A stretch of DNA of 64,000 bases, from positions 3,472,001 through 3,536,000 of the forward strand of contig CP128857.1 in assembly GCA_030388725.1 (NCBI GenBank). Direction: 5' to 3'. Source of the DNA: Prodigiosinella aquatilis. GTDB taxonomy: Bacteria > Pseudomonadota > Gammaproteobacteria > Enterobacterales > Enterobacteriaceae. Below the pieces are notes generated by a model that was not told where the DNA came from, searched no databases, and saw only the letters and a list, made by a program, of their open reading frames with translations. The translations under genes and the position numbers were made by a program. This document shows positions 27,345 through 36,501 of the stretch, piece by piece. Position 1 is the first letter of the stretch. Each line of letters starts with the position of its first letter.

Positions 27345-27790
27345 CAGAATTTATCCAGTACGCCGTTACGTCCACCAAACGTCGGCTGACGCCCACGCAC
27401 CCTGAATTCCCCACGCTCCGGCGCATCCGTACCGGTTGACTGCAACCCGAGCGTCAGCTTTGCATCACGTATCTGCTCAAGCTGTTTCAGTGCCGTTTTA
27501 CAATCGTCTTTCACCAGGTCTGGTATGGAGCCTTCCGGGCGACGGGCATACAGGCGATAACGAGTCAGCGTCACCGCAATGTCGCGCAGCACGGTCGGAA
27601 TTTCGGCCAGCGGCAAGGTGTATCGTCCTCGCAGGTGGGCGTCGATCAGCTCATCTGCGTAGCGAATGCAACTGCCAACTACCATGATGTTAACCGGTGG
27701 TGGCGCATCAAATTCCACCGTTTCATTGGTCAACTGAATCAGCGTCGCTTCCGGCACCAGTTCAAGTAAATCCGCCCCCGTACAGTACAT
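27344..27790 (-). CDS. Mu gp36-like head-tail connector (DUF1320)
   Basis: 148 residues from ATG 27790 (MYCTGADLLELVPEATLIQL). The longer frame up to 28078 was rejected because it is the antisense-like shadow of the decoration protein. Contains IRYADELIDAHLRGRYTLPL and DIAVTLTRYRLYARRPEG, typical of the family. Confidence 0.85.
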   Translation of the reverse strand: MYCTGADLLELVPEATLIQLTNETVEFDAPPPVNIMVVGSCIRYADELIDAHLRGRYTLPLAEIPTVLRDIAVTLTRYRLYARRPEGSIPDLVKDDCKTALKQLEQIRDAKLTLGLQSTGTDAPERGEFRVRGRQPTFGGRNGVLDKF

Positions 27791-27791
27791 G

Positions 27792-28148
27792 TCACACCCC
27801 ACGCAGGATACGTATGATGTCGCCCTCGGCGGTCGCCGCATCCAGTGCGATGCCGTTCGATACACCGGCAGGCGTTTCACCCGCTGCGGCGACCTGCGGG
27901 ATAGCGCGGGCGCTGGCGTCGGACTGGACAGCCTGGCCGCGTGCGATAGCCGCCCCCGCTTCAACGGCAATAATCCCCAGCACGTTGACCGGTATTGCCG
28001 TATCTGCGTCACCGTCCACCTCAGCAACACCGAGAGCAATCGCCCCGGCCGCACAAGGGGTATTATCTGCCCCGACAAACCGCTGCGCAGTCAGCGCGGC
28101 GGTGGCCACGATGGTGGTGGTCAAAATAGGTTGCTGTGTTGCACTCAT
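27792..28148 (-). CDS. Capsid decoration protein (DUF2190)
   Basis: 118 residues, Ala/Val/Gly-rich, with NTPCAAGAIALGVAEVDGD, a beta-rich fold seen in small capsid cement proteins. Lies directly after the capsid gene. Confidence 0.8.
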   Translation of the reverse strand: MSATQQPILTTTIVATAALTAQRFVGADNTPCAAGAIALGVAEVDGDADTAIPVNVLGIIAVEAGAAIARGQAVQSDASARAIPQVAAAGETPAGVSNGIALDAATAEGDIIRILRGV

Positions 28149-28158
28149 GACGCCCCCG

Positions 28159-29094
28159 TTATTTCAGGATATTGGTAATCAGATACCCGGCATCACCGCC
28201 GACTACTGCGACTTTGTAGATATCGGTGTAACGGCAGTAATTCACTTTGCCGCCCGTGCCAGGGTATTTATCGACCACCGGCATACCACGGCGGCGGAAG
28301 GTGTAGCCAAACGAGGGTTCGTTTTCATCAGCACTTTCCGCACCGTCAGCAACAGGTGCGACGTAATGCAGCATCAGTGAGTCACCCCAGATATCAGACT
28401 GGTCTTTCCCGACAGCCGGGGAACTGACGGCCCCCCCAACCAGCACTTTCGGAATATTGAAAATGTCAGCCAGAATCTGCTCGGTGATACGCTTGCGCTC
28501 ATTGGCACCAATCTGCGCCTGAATGGCCGGGTGATAGCGCAGCGCAGACATGACACTGGCCCCTAACGTCATTACATTTGGTCGCATACCGATCGCGTTT
28601 CTGACCGCATCAATACCCGCCTCAATCATCTCAACCGGCTTACCGCCTCCGTCTTTCCAGCGCTCCGCCGCAATTAACGCTTTTTTTGACTTGTCGAGGT
28701 AGATTTTCGAGTCTTGCGCCAGGCGTGCCGCATAAAGCTCGCGCTTTAAGTCGATACCGTTCGTTGCCCGACGGGTCGCTTTCGCTTCTTCGTTGAACAG
28801 CGATTCCGCCTGTTCACGGTAGTCAACCGGTGCTGCCAGGTCGTGCTCGTTCAGCACGATATCCATCGAGCTGGATTTCTCGCGCAGCAGCACGTTACTT
28901 TCCGCCCCGATAGCTCGCTCGGTGTCGTACTCGACGAACGCGCCTTTCCCGAACAGTGGCACGATAATGCCTTCCTTCTCAGCCAGAACGACCGGGAACA
29001 GGTTTTCGCCAATATACGCAGCATTGCGATACCCGCGTGCGACGGATGTCAGCACCGGGTCAACGATGCGTTTGCCTCTCAAATAGTCAGACAT
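28159..29094 (-). CDS. Major capsid protein
   Basis: 311 residues. Contains GYRNAAYIGENLFPVVLAEK, AVRNAIGMRPNVMTLGASVM and GGKVNYCRYTDIYKVAVVG, features of Mu-type/phage major capsid proteins. Preceded by the protease/scaffold and followed by the decoration gene. Confidence 0.9.
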   Translation of the reverse strand: MSDYLRGKRIVDPVLTSVARGYRNAAYIGENLFPVVLAEKEGIIVPLFGKGAFVEYDTERAIGAESNVLLREKSSSMDIVLNEHDLAAPVDYREQAESLFNEEAKATRRATNGIDLKRELYAARLAQDSKIYLDKSKKALIAAERWKDGGGKPVEMIEAGIDAVRNAIGMRPNVMTLGASVMSALRYHPAIQAQIGANERKRITEQILADIFNIPKVLVGGAVSSPAVGKDQSDIWGDSLMLHYVAPVADGAESADENEPSFGYTFRRRGMPVVDKYPGTGGKVNYCRYTDIYKVAVVGGDAGYLITNILK

Positions 29095-29108
29095 AGTTCT
29101 TTCCTTAA

Positions 29109-30212
29109 TTACAGGCAGCGGGCGACAGCAGCGTCGTAGCTGATGCCTTCAGCTTTAGCGAGTGCCTTAGCTTTGTTGTGCAGGGCAAGACGGGCCGGGT
29201 CGGCTTCGGCGAACTCGGCTTCGACGGGTACGTCATTGTTGCTTTGTACCCGCGCTTTCGTTGCGCTCTCACCAAAAAGCAGCACAGGCGCAGCGCCACT
29301 CAGCAGGTCTTTGAACGCTGTCGCCAGCGGACGGGTCACGTCGCCTTCAGAAAACTCCACCGGATTGTCACCCGTTGAAACCGCATCCAGCAGCGCAACA
29401 ACCACCGACTGTGCAGCCGGTGCCAGCGTGCCGTCCGCCACCAGGGTTTCTGCAAACGCCACATTAGTGGTGTGAACCGTTTCCTGACGACGCTGCGCAT
29501 CGGCTTTCGCCTGCGCTTCCGCGTCGGCTTTCAGCCGGGCGTTCTCTGCCTGCATCGCTTTAATTTCTTCTTCTGTCACCGTCGAATCCTCGTTGTGTGA
29601 TGGTAAATTTGGCGGCTCACTAAACGCCGCCGGGGGTACTTTCGCGTCGTCACGGCTAGCTTCATCGCGCAGGGCATCCAGTTGCCAGGGCGGCAACACC
29701 GTGTCTGCGTCTTCCAGCCCGAACTTGCTGATGATGAAATCGCGCAAACGGCTGAACAGGCTGGCACTGGTCATCAGCCCCCAGTCTGCAAATTCCACAA
29801 CACCTTCTTCTTGTTCGCCAAACGCCGCAGATCGCAGCCCTTTGATGGACGGCGGCTGTGCGCCAAGAAACCCGACGTGACGCAAATACAGCACGCCAGG
29901 CTTAGGGTTGTTCGGGCTGTCGGGGAGATAGAACGACGCGGAGATTTTTTTATAGCGCCCGGCTGTGACCAGTTCGGCGAACTGGGGGTCAACCTGCGCC
30001 GGTTCGGCCAGCAGGTCACTGCCCGTTGCTGACAGTGACGCGACCCAGCCATAGGCGGGGTCATCCGTCTTGGGATGGCCAACCACAATCGGCGCTTCAT
30101 GCACCGCCGGGTCATAGGCCGCAGCACACGCAACCAAATCAGCAGGCGTAAACGGCAACGTCGTGCCGTGCATGTCGGTATGGGTGCCAGATTTGAAGAT
30201 GTGTAAAGGCAT
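29109..30212 (-). CDS. Phage prohead protease with scaffold domain (Mu gpI-like)
   Basis: 367 residues. N-terminal protease (DLVACAAAYDPAVHEAPIVVGHPK, FLGAQPPSIKGLRSAAF), a linker, then an Ala/Lys/Glu-rich coiled coil from about 215 (EEEIKAMQAENARLKADAEA) that would be the scaffold. In Mu an internal start gives the scaffold alone (gpZ). Preceded by a short gap with no gene (30213-30406). Confidence 0.88.
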   Translation of the reverse strand: MPLHIFKSGTHTDMHGTTLPFTPADLVACAAAYDPAVHEAPIVVGHPKTDDPAYGWVASLSATGSDLLAEPAQVDPQFAELVTAGRYKKISASFYLPDSPNNPKPGVLYLRHVGFLGAQPPSIKGLRSAAFGEQEEGVVEFADWGLMTSASLFSRLRDFIISKFGLEDADTVLPPWQLDALRDEASRDDAKVPPAAFSEPPNLPSHNEDSTVTEEEIKAMQAENARLKADAEAQAKADAQRRQETVHTTNVAFAETLVADGTLAPAAQSVVVALLDAVSTGDNPVEFSEGDVTRPLATAFKDLLSGAAPVLLFGESATKARVQSNNDVPVEAEFAEADPARLALHNKAKALAKAEGISYDAAVARCL

Positions 30213-30406
30213 AACACTGTCCTGTTTTCGTTAAACAGGGTCAGTGTCATCGATGGTGAGAAAAACGGATTTTAATGGCGTTTAGAAAACACCGCCGCAT
30301 GGCGAGGTGAGAGGTGGGCAGAAAGCCAGCCTGTAAAGGCTTTATAAAGGATTTTCAGCCCACTACGCCCGCACGCAGCACATCTGCGTACCGGCAATGC
30401 GAAAAA

Positions 30407-30856
30407 TCAACTATGAGCCGCTGATTCAAGGTGCCGCTGTATCGTATCGAGAACCGAGCGGACTGTCTCAGGTTGCAGCTCACCGTCGGCATCAATCGGC
30501 AGGTACGGACGGGCGGGTAACTCGACCGACTCATTACGGCCAGTCTTGCCGCCGAACTGATGGATAGCAGCATAGACAACATTGGTGCCGATAGTCGCAT
30601 GACTGGAATCATAGTCTGTCGATACTGACGCAGCCAGCCTGCCCGTTTCTCTCAGCGTCTGGCCACTGCGGTCTTCTGCGGCCAGTGATACCACCCACTT
30701 CGGTCGCCCCTCATCGCCAAAATTCAGTGCAGTTTCCGTCTGCAACGTGCCGGCAATTTTACGCATCGCCGGGGTCATCTCGGTTGCCGCCATCTCCAGC
30801 GCACGCAACCCGCGCCGCAGCTCGCGGTCATTGATAGTGACAGAGACAGTACTCAT
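30407..30856 (-). CDS. Phage virion morphogenesis protein (Mu gpG-like)
   Basis: 149 residues: VTINDRELRRGLRALEMAAT, RKIAGTLQTETALNF, VVYAAIHQFGGKTG, which are marks of the tail completion/virion morphogenesis family. The start overlaps the gpF stop by 4 bp. Confidence 0.9.
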   Translation of the reverse strand: MSTVSVTINDRELRRGLRALEMAATEMTPAMRKIAGTLQTETALNFGDEGRPKWVVSLAAEDRSGQTLRETGRLAASVSTDYDSSHATIGTNVVYAAIHQFGGKTGRNESVELPARPYLPIDADGELQPETVRSVLDTIQRHLESAAHS

Positions 30857-31674
30857 TGTGTTAACTCCTGTTTTGCCAGCCCTGACAACGGGCCACGATA
30901 CCGTGCCAGGTCAGGCCGGTAAGCCGCACCCGGCGCATATGACCAGCCGACATCCGTTGACACCTCATGACCGCCGCTTTTGAAAGTAGCGACCTGCTGC
31001 ATTTCACCGGTTTTTTCGCTGACCAGTTTTAACGACCAGCCCATCATGTTGGCAGACTCAATAACCTTCAGGCCACGAGCCCGGATATGATCACGACTCA
31101 GCGCAATCACGCTACAGCGACAGCGCCACCCGTTCGGCGGATAGAACGCCTGCCAGAACGGGTCATCGAACCGGAAAACCTTGCCATGCAGTTGCAGGTG
31201 GCTTTTGCGGGTATGACTGTCGTTGATGCCGGTATACATCCAGAACGGACGGTCATCGACGTTTTCCATCTGCTCGGCCCAGCGGCCTGCACTATAGAGC
31301 ACCGACATATTGGTACGGAAGATGGTATCGAGCCGCCACGGGCTACCCTGCTGAATAGTGACCGGTTCACCGGTGACCGGGTCGGTCGTGTCTCGCGGCC
31401 CCCACCAACCTTTGCGCTGCAAAACAGGCTCCAGCTCCTTGCGGAACCAGTTGCCGGTCTTGCCCTCGTCCAGTGCCTGTTGTAAGGCGGCGCGGATATC
31501 TTCAAGGATATCCAGCCGGGTGACTTTGGCCACGGTGAACGCCCTGGCGTGGGCCTCCTGCCAGACCTCTTCCCAGTCCCAGCTAATCGCAAACCCTTTT
31601 TTACGCAGATACTGCATTGCACGCTTCGGCGGCAGGGTCATGCAGTACGCCAGGTCAGCCGCTGTTGCGCTCAT
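30853..31674 (-). CDS. Head morphogenesis protein (Mu gpF / SPP1 gp7-like)
   Basis: 273 residues from ATG 31674 (MSATAADLAYCM); earlier in-frame Met codons lie deeper in the portal gene. Hallmarks: WRLDTIFRTNMSVLYSAGRW, NDSHTRKSHLQLHGKVF, FYPPNGWRCRCSVIALS. Minor head protein attached to the portal; overlaps the portal by 20 bp. Confidence 0.92.
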   Translation of the reverse strand: MSATAADLAYCMTLPPKRAMQYLRKKGFAISWDWEEVWQEAHARAFTVAKVTRLDILEDIRAALQQALDEGKTGNWFRKELEPVLQRKGWWGPRDTTDPVTGEPVTIQQGSPWRLDTIFRTNMSVLYSAGRWAEQMENVDDRPFWMYTGINDSHTRKSHLQLHGKVFRFDDPFWQAFYPPNGWRCRCSVIALSRDHIRARGLKVIESANMMGWSLKLVSEKTGEMQQVATFKSGGHEVSTDVGWSYAPGAAYRPDLARYRGPLSGLAKQELTQ

Positions 31675-33148
31675 GCAGACGCCCCCATATGTTAGCCACG
31701 AACAGGATCCGGGCCAGACGTTCTTGCAGGTCATCACTGCCCATCTGCGGATACAGCTCTGTCAGATCACCGAGCAAATCAACCGGACGAACGCCCGCCT
31801 GAACCCGCTCAAACAGCGGGGCCAGCACAGGCTCCAGCGTCGTAGTCAACTTGCCCCCGTTCATCAAAATATCCAGTGCCTCATCCAGCGTATCCTGCAC
31901 GTTCAGGTCAGCGGCCACGGCTTCGGCAAATTCGGGGCGGAGTGCCCCGGCCACCCCGGCAGCAGGCGTTTCGTCGATGTCGCCTTCCTGAAGCTGGTAT
32001 TGCCGCTTCCAGTATTGCGCGGTGAACTTCGCCCCGGCCCGGCTCAGCTTCTCGTCTCGCGTGGCGAGCACATCATCAACGGATTCCTGTTCCCACAACT
32101 GGTAAACCGGGCTGTCAACGTTGCCGAAATTCAGCTCAACCACCCAGCGGATCATCTGGTTGATGGCACCTGTTACGATATCAGCATCACCGTCGCGGAT
32201 ATCCGCCGTCACCTCCAGCCCGGCCTGGGCGCTGGCTTTATTGCTACTGGCTTCGGTCGTCTGGTTCTGCCCCAGCAGCGCCATCGCAATTTCACTGCGT
32301 GATTCCCGAATCAGGTTCTGAAAAATCTCGCTGGAATCAGATTTGCCCGCCGCTTCTTTGATGTCCACTGACGAGTCATCCGGGATAGCCGCTACGGCGT
32401 CTTCAATCATCGCTTCCAGTGAGTCAAGCAAGGTGTTGATTTCACTTTGCGCCGTGCCTCGTGGATGTTTGCCGATGACCCACGGCGACCCATATTTCTC
32501 CGCGAACCGCACCCAGAAACGCCAGCCGCCCTTCTTGAACGCCACGGGCCAGAAACACATGCTCAGGTCAGGGAAACCGTAGGGGTTGTCATAGCTGGCG
32601 TCCTGCCGGGGCAGCAAGAATTTGTACTGCGGTACGGCTTCACCGTTCAGCCCGGCATCCCGCGCCCGGAAACGTAACTGGTTGGATGAATCGAACATGA
32701 ACCATTCCGGCGGCTTGCCGACAACATCCGCAATAGACCAGGATTTCGCACTGCGTTGCCACATCAATTCGCACGGCTGGTAGCCGTAGAGAACGGCGTC
32801 AGTCATCTCGCCGATAATGCGCGAGACATCCAAATCAGCGAGCATATCGCGCACAAAATTAAATACCCGCACCTGGGCTGTGCCGCGCTCCATCCCGCGC
32901 TCCAGCGACTTGACAGCTGCTTTACGCCTGCGGATACAGCCACCCACGAGCGGATCAGTGCGTAACTCGCGATAGATTTTGATATCACGCCCTTGCGCCT
33001 TCAGGATTGGGTCGGGGTTCGGCAGATACATGCCGAATGCAGCGAAATCCATTGACCGCTCACGCCCGGCAATCTGCGCTGTCAGCGACTGGCTCGGCTC
33101 GGCAAAATTGACAAATTCAGTGGGGGACACCCAGATGCCTCGTGCCAT
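31655..33148 (-). CDS. Portal protein (DUF935, Mu gp29-like)
   Basis: 497 residues: RTDPLVGGCIRRRKAAVKSLE, WFMFDSSNQLRFRARDAG, PRGTAQSEINTLLDSLEAM and TTEASSNKASAQAGLEVT. Dodecameric DNA gate in the head vertex. Adjoins the terminase at 33148. Confidence 0.93.
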   Translation of the reverse strand: MARGIWVSPTEFVNFAEPSQSLTAQIAGRERSMDFAAFGMYLPNPDPILKAQGRDIKIYRELRTDPLVGGCIRRRKAAVKSLERGMERGTAQVRVFNFVRDMLADLDVSRIIGEMTDAVLYGYQPCELMWQRSAKSWSIADVVGKPPEWFMFDSSNQLRFRARDAGLNGEAVPQYKFLLPRQDASYDNPYGFPDLSMCFWPVAFKKGGWRFWVRFAEKYGSPWVIGKHPRGTAQSEINTLLDSLEAMIEDAVAAIPDDSSVDIKEAAGKSDSSEIFQNLIRESRSEIAMALLGQNQTTEASSNKASAQAGLEVTADIRDGDADIVTGAINQMIRWVVELNFGNVDSPVYQLWEQESVDDVLATRDEKLSRAGAKFTAQYWKRQYQLQEGDIDETPAAGVAGALRPEFAEAVAADLNVQDTLDEALDILMNGGKLTTTLEPVLAPLFERVQAGVRPVDLLGDLTELYPQMGSDDLQERLARILFVANIWGRLHERNSG

Positions 33149-34671
33149 TAGTAATTCTCCAGTAAACGGGTGGACGAACGGCGGCGGCGGGAGCTTGCCT
33201 TCACCGGCCCTTTGTTAATTTCACGGCTGGCAAAATACGCCAGCGCCAGCGAGATAGCCGAGTCCCCGTGGCGTTTGCCACTGTCCGACTTCGCTTTTGA
33301 CCGCTGTTCCGGTACGCGGGGAACGCCGTTAACCACCTGAACGGCCCGCAGGTCATCCAGCGTGTCTTCATCTTTCGGCAAATCAATCAGGTTGCCATCC
33401 TCCAGCGCCGCCTTGACCGGCGGCATATGTTCCCGGTACCAGCTCTCGGTAGGCATGACCTGCTTCACCCGGCTGGAGCCGTAGCGCTGCATTGCATACT
33501 CCGCCAGATAGGAGCCATTACCTCGGGCATCAAGTGCCGCACCCATCAGGTTTGGTAGACCGTCCATCAGGTACCAGGTGATTTGTTCCTGCTGCTTGAA
33601 CGGCACATTACGCAGCTCCATCACGAACGGTACGCGGCGTACCAGGTTCTTCTCCTGCAACAGTGGATAGTCCACCGACAGGTCACCGCTGCGGCCAAAG
33701 TCCCGCCCTAAAAACGAGCGGGCATCAGCGGGGAGCGCCTCCAGCAGCGGCTTCAGATTCTCATCCAGCCAGTCCTGCGTTTCACTGAAGCGCTCTGCAT
33801 CGGGCTTCAGCTCGTAGCCCTCCGGGCAGGTCAGCCGCAGCACCGGCGTATCGGGTGACATACGGGACTCAATCAGAGCGCGGGACAGCCAGGCACCGCC
33901 GCCGTTGGCCGGGATACAGTCAAGCTCTTCGGATGCGCCGGTGCCGTAGAACTTGTACACCGACGCCATCCACGCCTGTTCAGCGTCCTGCGTCCATTCC
34001 TTCCCGGTTCGCAGGCAGACACGGTGAAACAAACCCTGCGCAACGGCTTCTTTGAAGGCAATTCGCTGTACGCTGCCCCCCTGACGCCCGGCACGGATAT
34101 CGGTGATCTCAATGTTAAATTCATTTTTATCACCATCGTGGGTGGAGATAACGCGCACCTTGCCGCCCCAGATAAGCATCGCCATCGCAGCTTTAAGCAG
34201 CTCTTTCAGATTTTCATGGAACGCGGCTTCATCAATGACAATAACGCCCTGGCGGCCACGAAGATTAGACGGGCGACTGGAGAGCGCGACGATACGAAAA
34301 CTGGAGTCAGGAAACGTGATGGTGTAGGTCTTGATGTGCTTATCGTCTTCGTCCTCTTCCCAGAACCCTTCTTCAATTTCACTGGCGGCATAGTTGAACA
34401 CCCGCGCCCACATTGCACACGCCTGGATATATTCGATGGTCATATCCTGGTTGTAACCGATGTAATATACATTCATCCCGCCCGCTGCGATGGACGATGC
34501 CGCAATCAGCACGTTATCGGACGCTTCTGCCCACGTGATACCGGTACGGCGGCTTTTCTCCATAAACTTGACCGGAGATGGATCAGCAACCCAGCGCTGC
34601 TGATAAGGCAGCAGAACAGGTGGCGCGTCATTACCGGAAGTGTCAGGTATTACCGGCGCAAGCTGACTCAT
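33148..34671 (-). CDS. Terminase large subunit (Mu gp28-like)
   Basis: 507 residues. Walker A-like MEKSRRTGITWAE near residue 37, Walker B VIVIDEAAFHEN near 140, and a C-terminal RNaseH-like nuclease part with FLGRDFGRSGDL and ALDARGNGSYLAEYA. Packages DNA by headful in Mu-like phages. Overlaps the small subunit by 4 bp. Confidence 0.93.
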   Translation of the reverse strand: MSQLAPVIPDTSGNDAPPVLLPYQQRWVADPSPVKFMEKSRRTGITWAEASDNVLIAASSIAAGGMNVYYIGYNQDMTIEYIQACAMWARVFNYAASEIEEGFWEEDEDDKHIKTYTITFPDSSFRIVALSSRPSNLRGRQGVIVIDEAAFHENLKELLKAAMAMLIWGGKVRVISTHDGDKNEFNIEITDIRAGRQGGSVQRIAFKEAVAQGLFHRVCLRTGKEWTQDAEQAWMASVYKFYGTGASEELDCIPANGGGAWLSRALIESRMSPDTPVLRLTCPEGYELKPDAERFSETQDWLDENLKPLLEALPADARSFLGRDFGRSGDLSVDYPLLQEKNLVRRVPFVMELRNVPFKQQEQITWYLMDGLPNLMGAALDARGNGSYLAEYAMQRYGSSRVKQVMPTESWYREHMPPVKAALEDGNLIDLPKDEDTLDDLRAVQVVNGVPRVPEQRSKAKSDSGKRHGDSAISLALAYFASREINKGPVKASSRRRRSSTRLLENY

Positions 34672-35216
34672 GTGGCAATCCCCAGAATTTCACGTCGCAG
34701 CGCCTGCACAGCATCAGCAGACAGGCCGCCCTTGCGGGCAATCTTCTCGGCGTTACCCGCCGCCAGCCGGGCGCGGTCACGGACTTCGCTCTGAAATTTC
34801 TTCAGGTTGACGGAGGCGCGGGACAGCGTGGCCACGTTTTTGGCGACTTTGGATAACAGCGCCACGCGCTCTTTGGGGTCGACTTCGCCTTCTTCCGCTT
34901 CCTGCAGCTGGACGATGCTCTCGAACAGCTCGGTCTGGATCAGGGCGATGACGGCTTCCGAACGCGCATCCTGATCGTCAGCCGCACCTTCGGTCAGCAT
35001 ACGGGCCGCTTCGGTGGCCGCACGGATAGCGCCGTAGCGGCGCTCAATCTTCTGCCCATAGCGATGGATAGCCGATTTGCTGATGACGTACCCCTGCTCA
35101 CGCAGCAGGGATTCCAGTTCGGAATAGCCGCTGAAGCCGGATTCATTCAGCGCCCGCTCAAGCCAGCGCCGCACGTTTTCCGGCAGCTTATCTATCGTGC
35201 TGCGTCTGGCCATCAT
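34668..35216 (-). CDS. Terminase small subunit-like (DUF3486, Mu gp27)
   Basis: 182 residues: RRSTIDKLPENVRRWLERAL and SGYSELESLLREQGYVISKS form an HTH; the rest is helical. DNA recognition partner of the terminase. Overlaps both neighbours by 4 bp. Confidence 0.9.
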   Translation of the reverse strand: MMARRSTIDKLPENVRRWLERALNESGFSGYSELESLLREQGYVISKSAIHRYGQKIERRYGAIRAATEAARMLTEGAADDQDARSEAVIALIQTELFESIVQLQEAEEGEVDPKERVALLSKVAKNVATLSRASVNLKKFQSEVRDRARLAAGNAEKIARKGGLSADAVQALRREILGIAT

Positions 35217-35524
35217 TCACTCCAGTACTTTTCCGGGCGGGCAATGCCGGGGCCGCATTCAACGGTATATTCCACCAGGTCAACACCGAGGCGGGTCAGA
35301 TCGGCAAACCAGTCGCCAGAAGGCTTCTTCTCCAGATCAACCATCTTGCGGTCAGCCAGATAGTCAAGCTCCCGACGCAGCTCAAGATGCGTGGTGTCCG
35401 GGTAGATGGCGCGGGACACATCCAGCAGCAGCGTTTCGCTGGCGGTATACGGGCGGGTTTTGTTCAGAGCAACCAGCAGACTCCAGCGCAGGGATTCCCG
35501 GCGCACGCGGGTGATATCAACCAT
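35213..35524 (-). CDS. Mu gp26-like winged-helix protein
   Basis: 103 residues: RRESLRWSLLVALNKTRPY and LRRELDYLADRKMVDLEK, a winged-helix pattern. Found next to terminase in Mu-like phages; probably assists packaging or host take-over. Function not established. Confidence 0.75.
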   Translation of the reverse strand: MVDITRVRRESLRWSLLVALNKTRPYTASETLLLDVSRAIYPDTTHLELRRELDYLADRKMVDLEKKPSGDWFADLTRLGVDLVEYTVECGPGIARPEKYWSE

Positions 35525-35849
35525 GGTGACCTCCTGTATGGCGGTACTGCTGTACCAGTTCCAGTTTGTTGTAGAGCGCGTCTAACTTGGCTTCGATGAC
35601 CGTCTGGCCCCGGATGTAATCCTCGCGGCGGACGTAGTTCAGCGGTAAATCCGCCTTAAACCGCATAAATTCTTTTTCCAGTTCGCCCCAGTTTGAGGCT
35701 GACTGTTGCAGCGACTGCTCAAGCGAGGCAAATCGCGCCGCCTGACGCTCCTCCGCCTTGCTAAATAGCCACTTGGCCATACCGCCGACAAAACTCATAA
35801 AAGTGATGAGAAAGCCCACCACCGTCCAGAATTCAACCTGCAACGTCAT
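35517..35849 (-). CDS. Mu gp25-like membrane-anchored protein (DUF2730)
   Basis: 110 residues: one N-terminal membrane helix (FWTVVGFLITFMSFVGGMAKW), then a charged helical part with YVRREDYIRGQTVIEAKLDAL and a His-rich end. Conserved in Mu-like late regions; role unknown. Confidence 0.8.
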   Translation of the reverse strand: MTLQVEFWTVVGFLITFMSFVGGMAKWLFSKAEERQAARFASLEQSLQQSASNWGELEKEFMRFKADLPLNYVRREDYIRGQTVIEAKLDALYNKLELVQQYRHTGGHHG

Positions 35850-36501
35850 TTCTGTAATCTCCTTCTCGTTCGTCCAGCAGACCGTTTATTTGACTGCGCC
35901 AGACGCGGCACTGCTTCGCGTTGTCGATGATGTTGGCGAGGACGTCACGCTGGGAGACGCCTGAGTCGCGTAGCCAGGCGTCAGGGGATTCAGGAGGCCG
36001 GGGCGCTGTGCCAGTACCGGGGATAGCGGCGGTAGCGCTGCCTGCATGACCGCTGTCGACGGATGCGTCGGCATATCCGAGTGCGGCGTTGTACTGGCGC
36101 ACGAAACCGCGAGTAAACACGCACTCAATGGGATGGTTCTTGCCTTTTTCATCAATCCAGCGCTGTGTGACATCATCAATTTTCTCTTTAAGTTGTTGAT
36201 TCTGGTTTTCAAGCTGTGCCATCTGCTCAAGGTAACTGGCCTCGGCCTGGTGACCTGCGGCAACTTGTGCCTGATAGCGCTCCGACCAGGCCCGCAGAGC
36301 AGCGTTTTCCAGCTCCACCTGCTCCCTCTGGTATGTGTCAAACTTCGATTGCAACTGATTGAGCGAGACATTCCCGTCGCGCTCTGCACTATCGTGTCCC
36401 TCGCGGTAGCCCCAGCGGTAAAGGCCATACAGAACACCAGCAATAGCAAGGGCCAGCAGCATGCCGCGCCACGGTAGTTTTTTTATCAGACTAGTCCACA
36501 C
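35833..36501 (-). CDS. i-spanin (Rz-like), inner-membrane spanin
   Basis: 222 residues: N-terminal anchor (GMLLALAIAGVLYGLYRWGY), then a long coiled coil (NQLQSKFDTYQREQVELENA … QMAQLENQNQQLKEKI). Fits Rz. An o-spanin is embedded in another frame (35886-36152). Lies after the endolysin. A longer C-terminal region than lambda Rz is present. Confidence 0.75.
   Translation of the reverse strand: MWTSLIKKLPWRGMLLALAIAGVLYGLYRWGYREGHDSAERDGNVSLNQLQSKFDTYQREQVELENAALRAWSERYQAQVAAGHQAEASYLEQMAQLENQNQQLKEKIDDVTQRWIDEKGKNHPIECVFTRGFVRQYNAALGYADASVDSGHAGSATAAIPGTGTAPRPPESPDAWLRDSGVSQRDVLANIIDNAKQCRVWRSQINGLLDEREGDYRNDVAG
35886..36152 (-). CDS. o-spanin lipoprotein (Rz1-like), embedded
   Basis: 88 residues from ATG 36152, entirely inside the Rz frame. 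Starts MKKARTIPLSACLLAVSC with a lipobox ending at Cys18, followed by a Ser/Thr/Pro-rich linker, as in Rz1. The nested arrangement is the classical spanin layout. Confidence 0.75.
   Translation of the reverse strand: MKKARTIPLSACLLAVSCASTTPHSDMPTHPSTAVMQAALPPLSPVLAQRPGLLNPLTPGYATQASPSVTSSPTSSTTRSSAASGAVK

Noticed and set aside
27791..28078. Long N-terminal extension of the DUF1320 gene (frame open to 28078)
   Set aside because: It overlaps the decoration protein gene on the same strand in another frame; the DUF1320 fold starts at ATG 27790.
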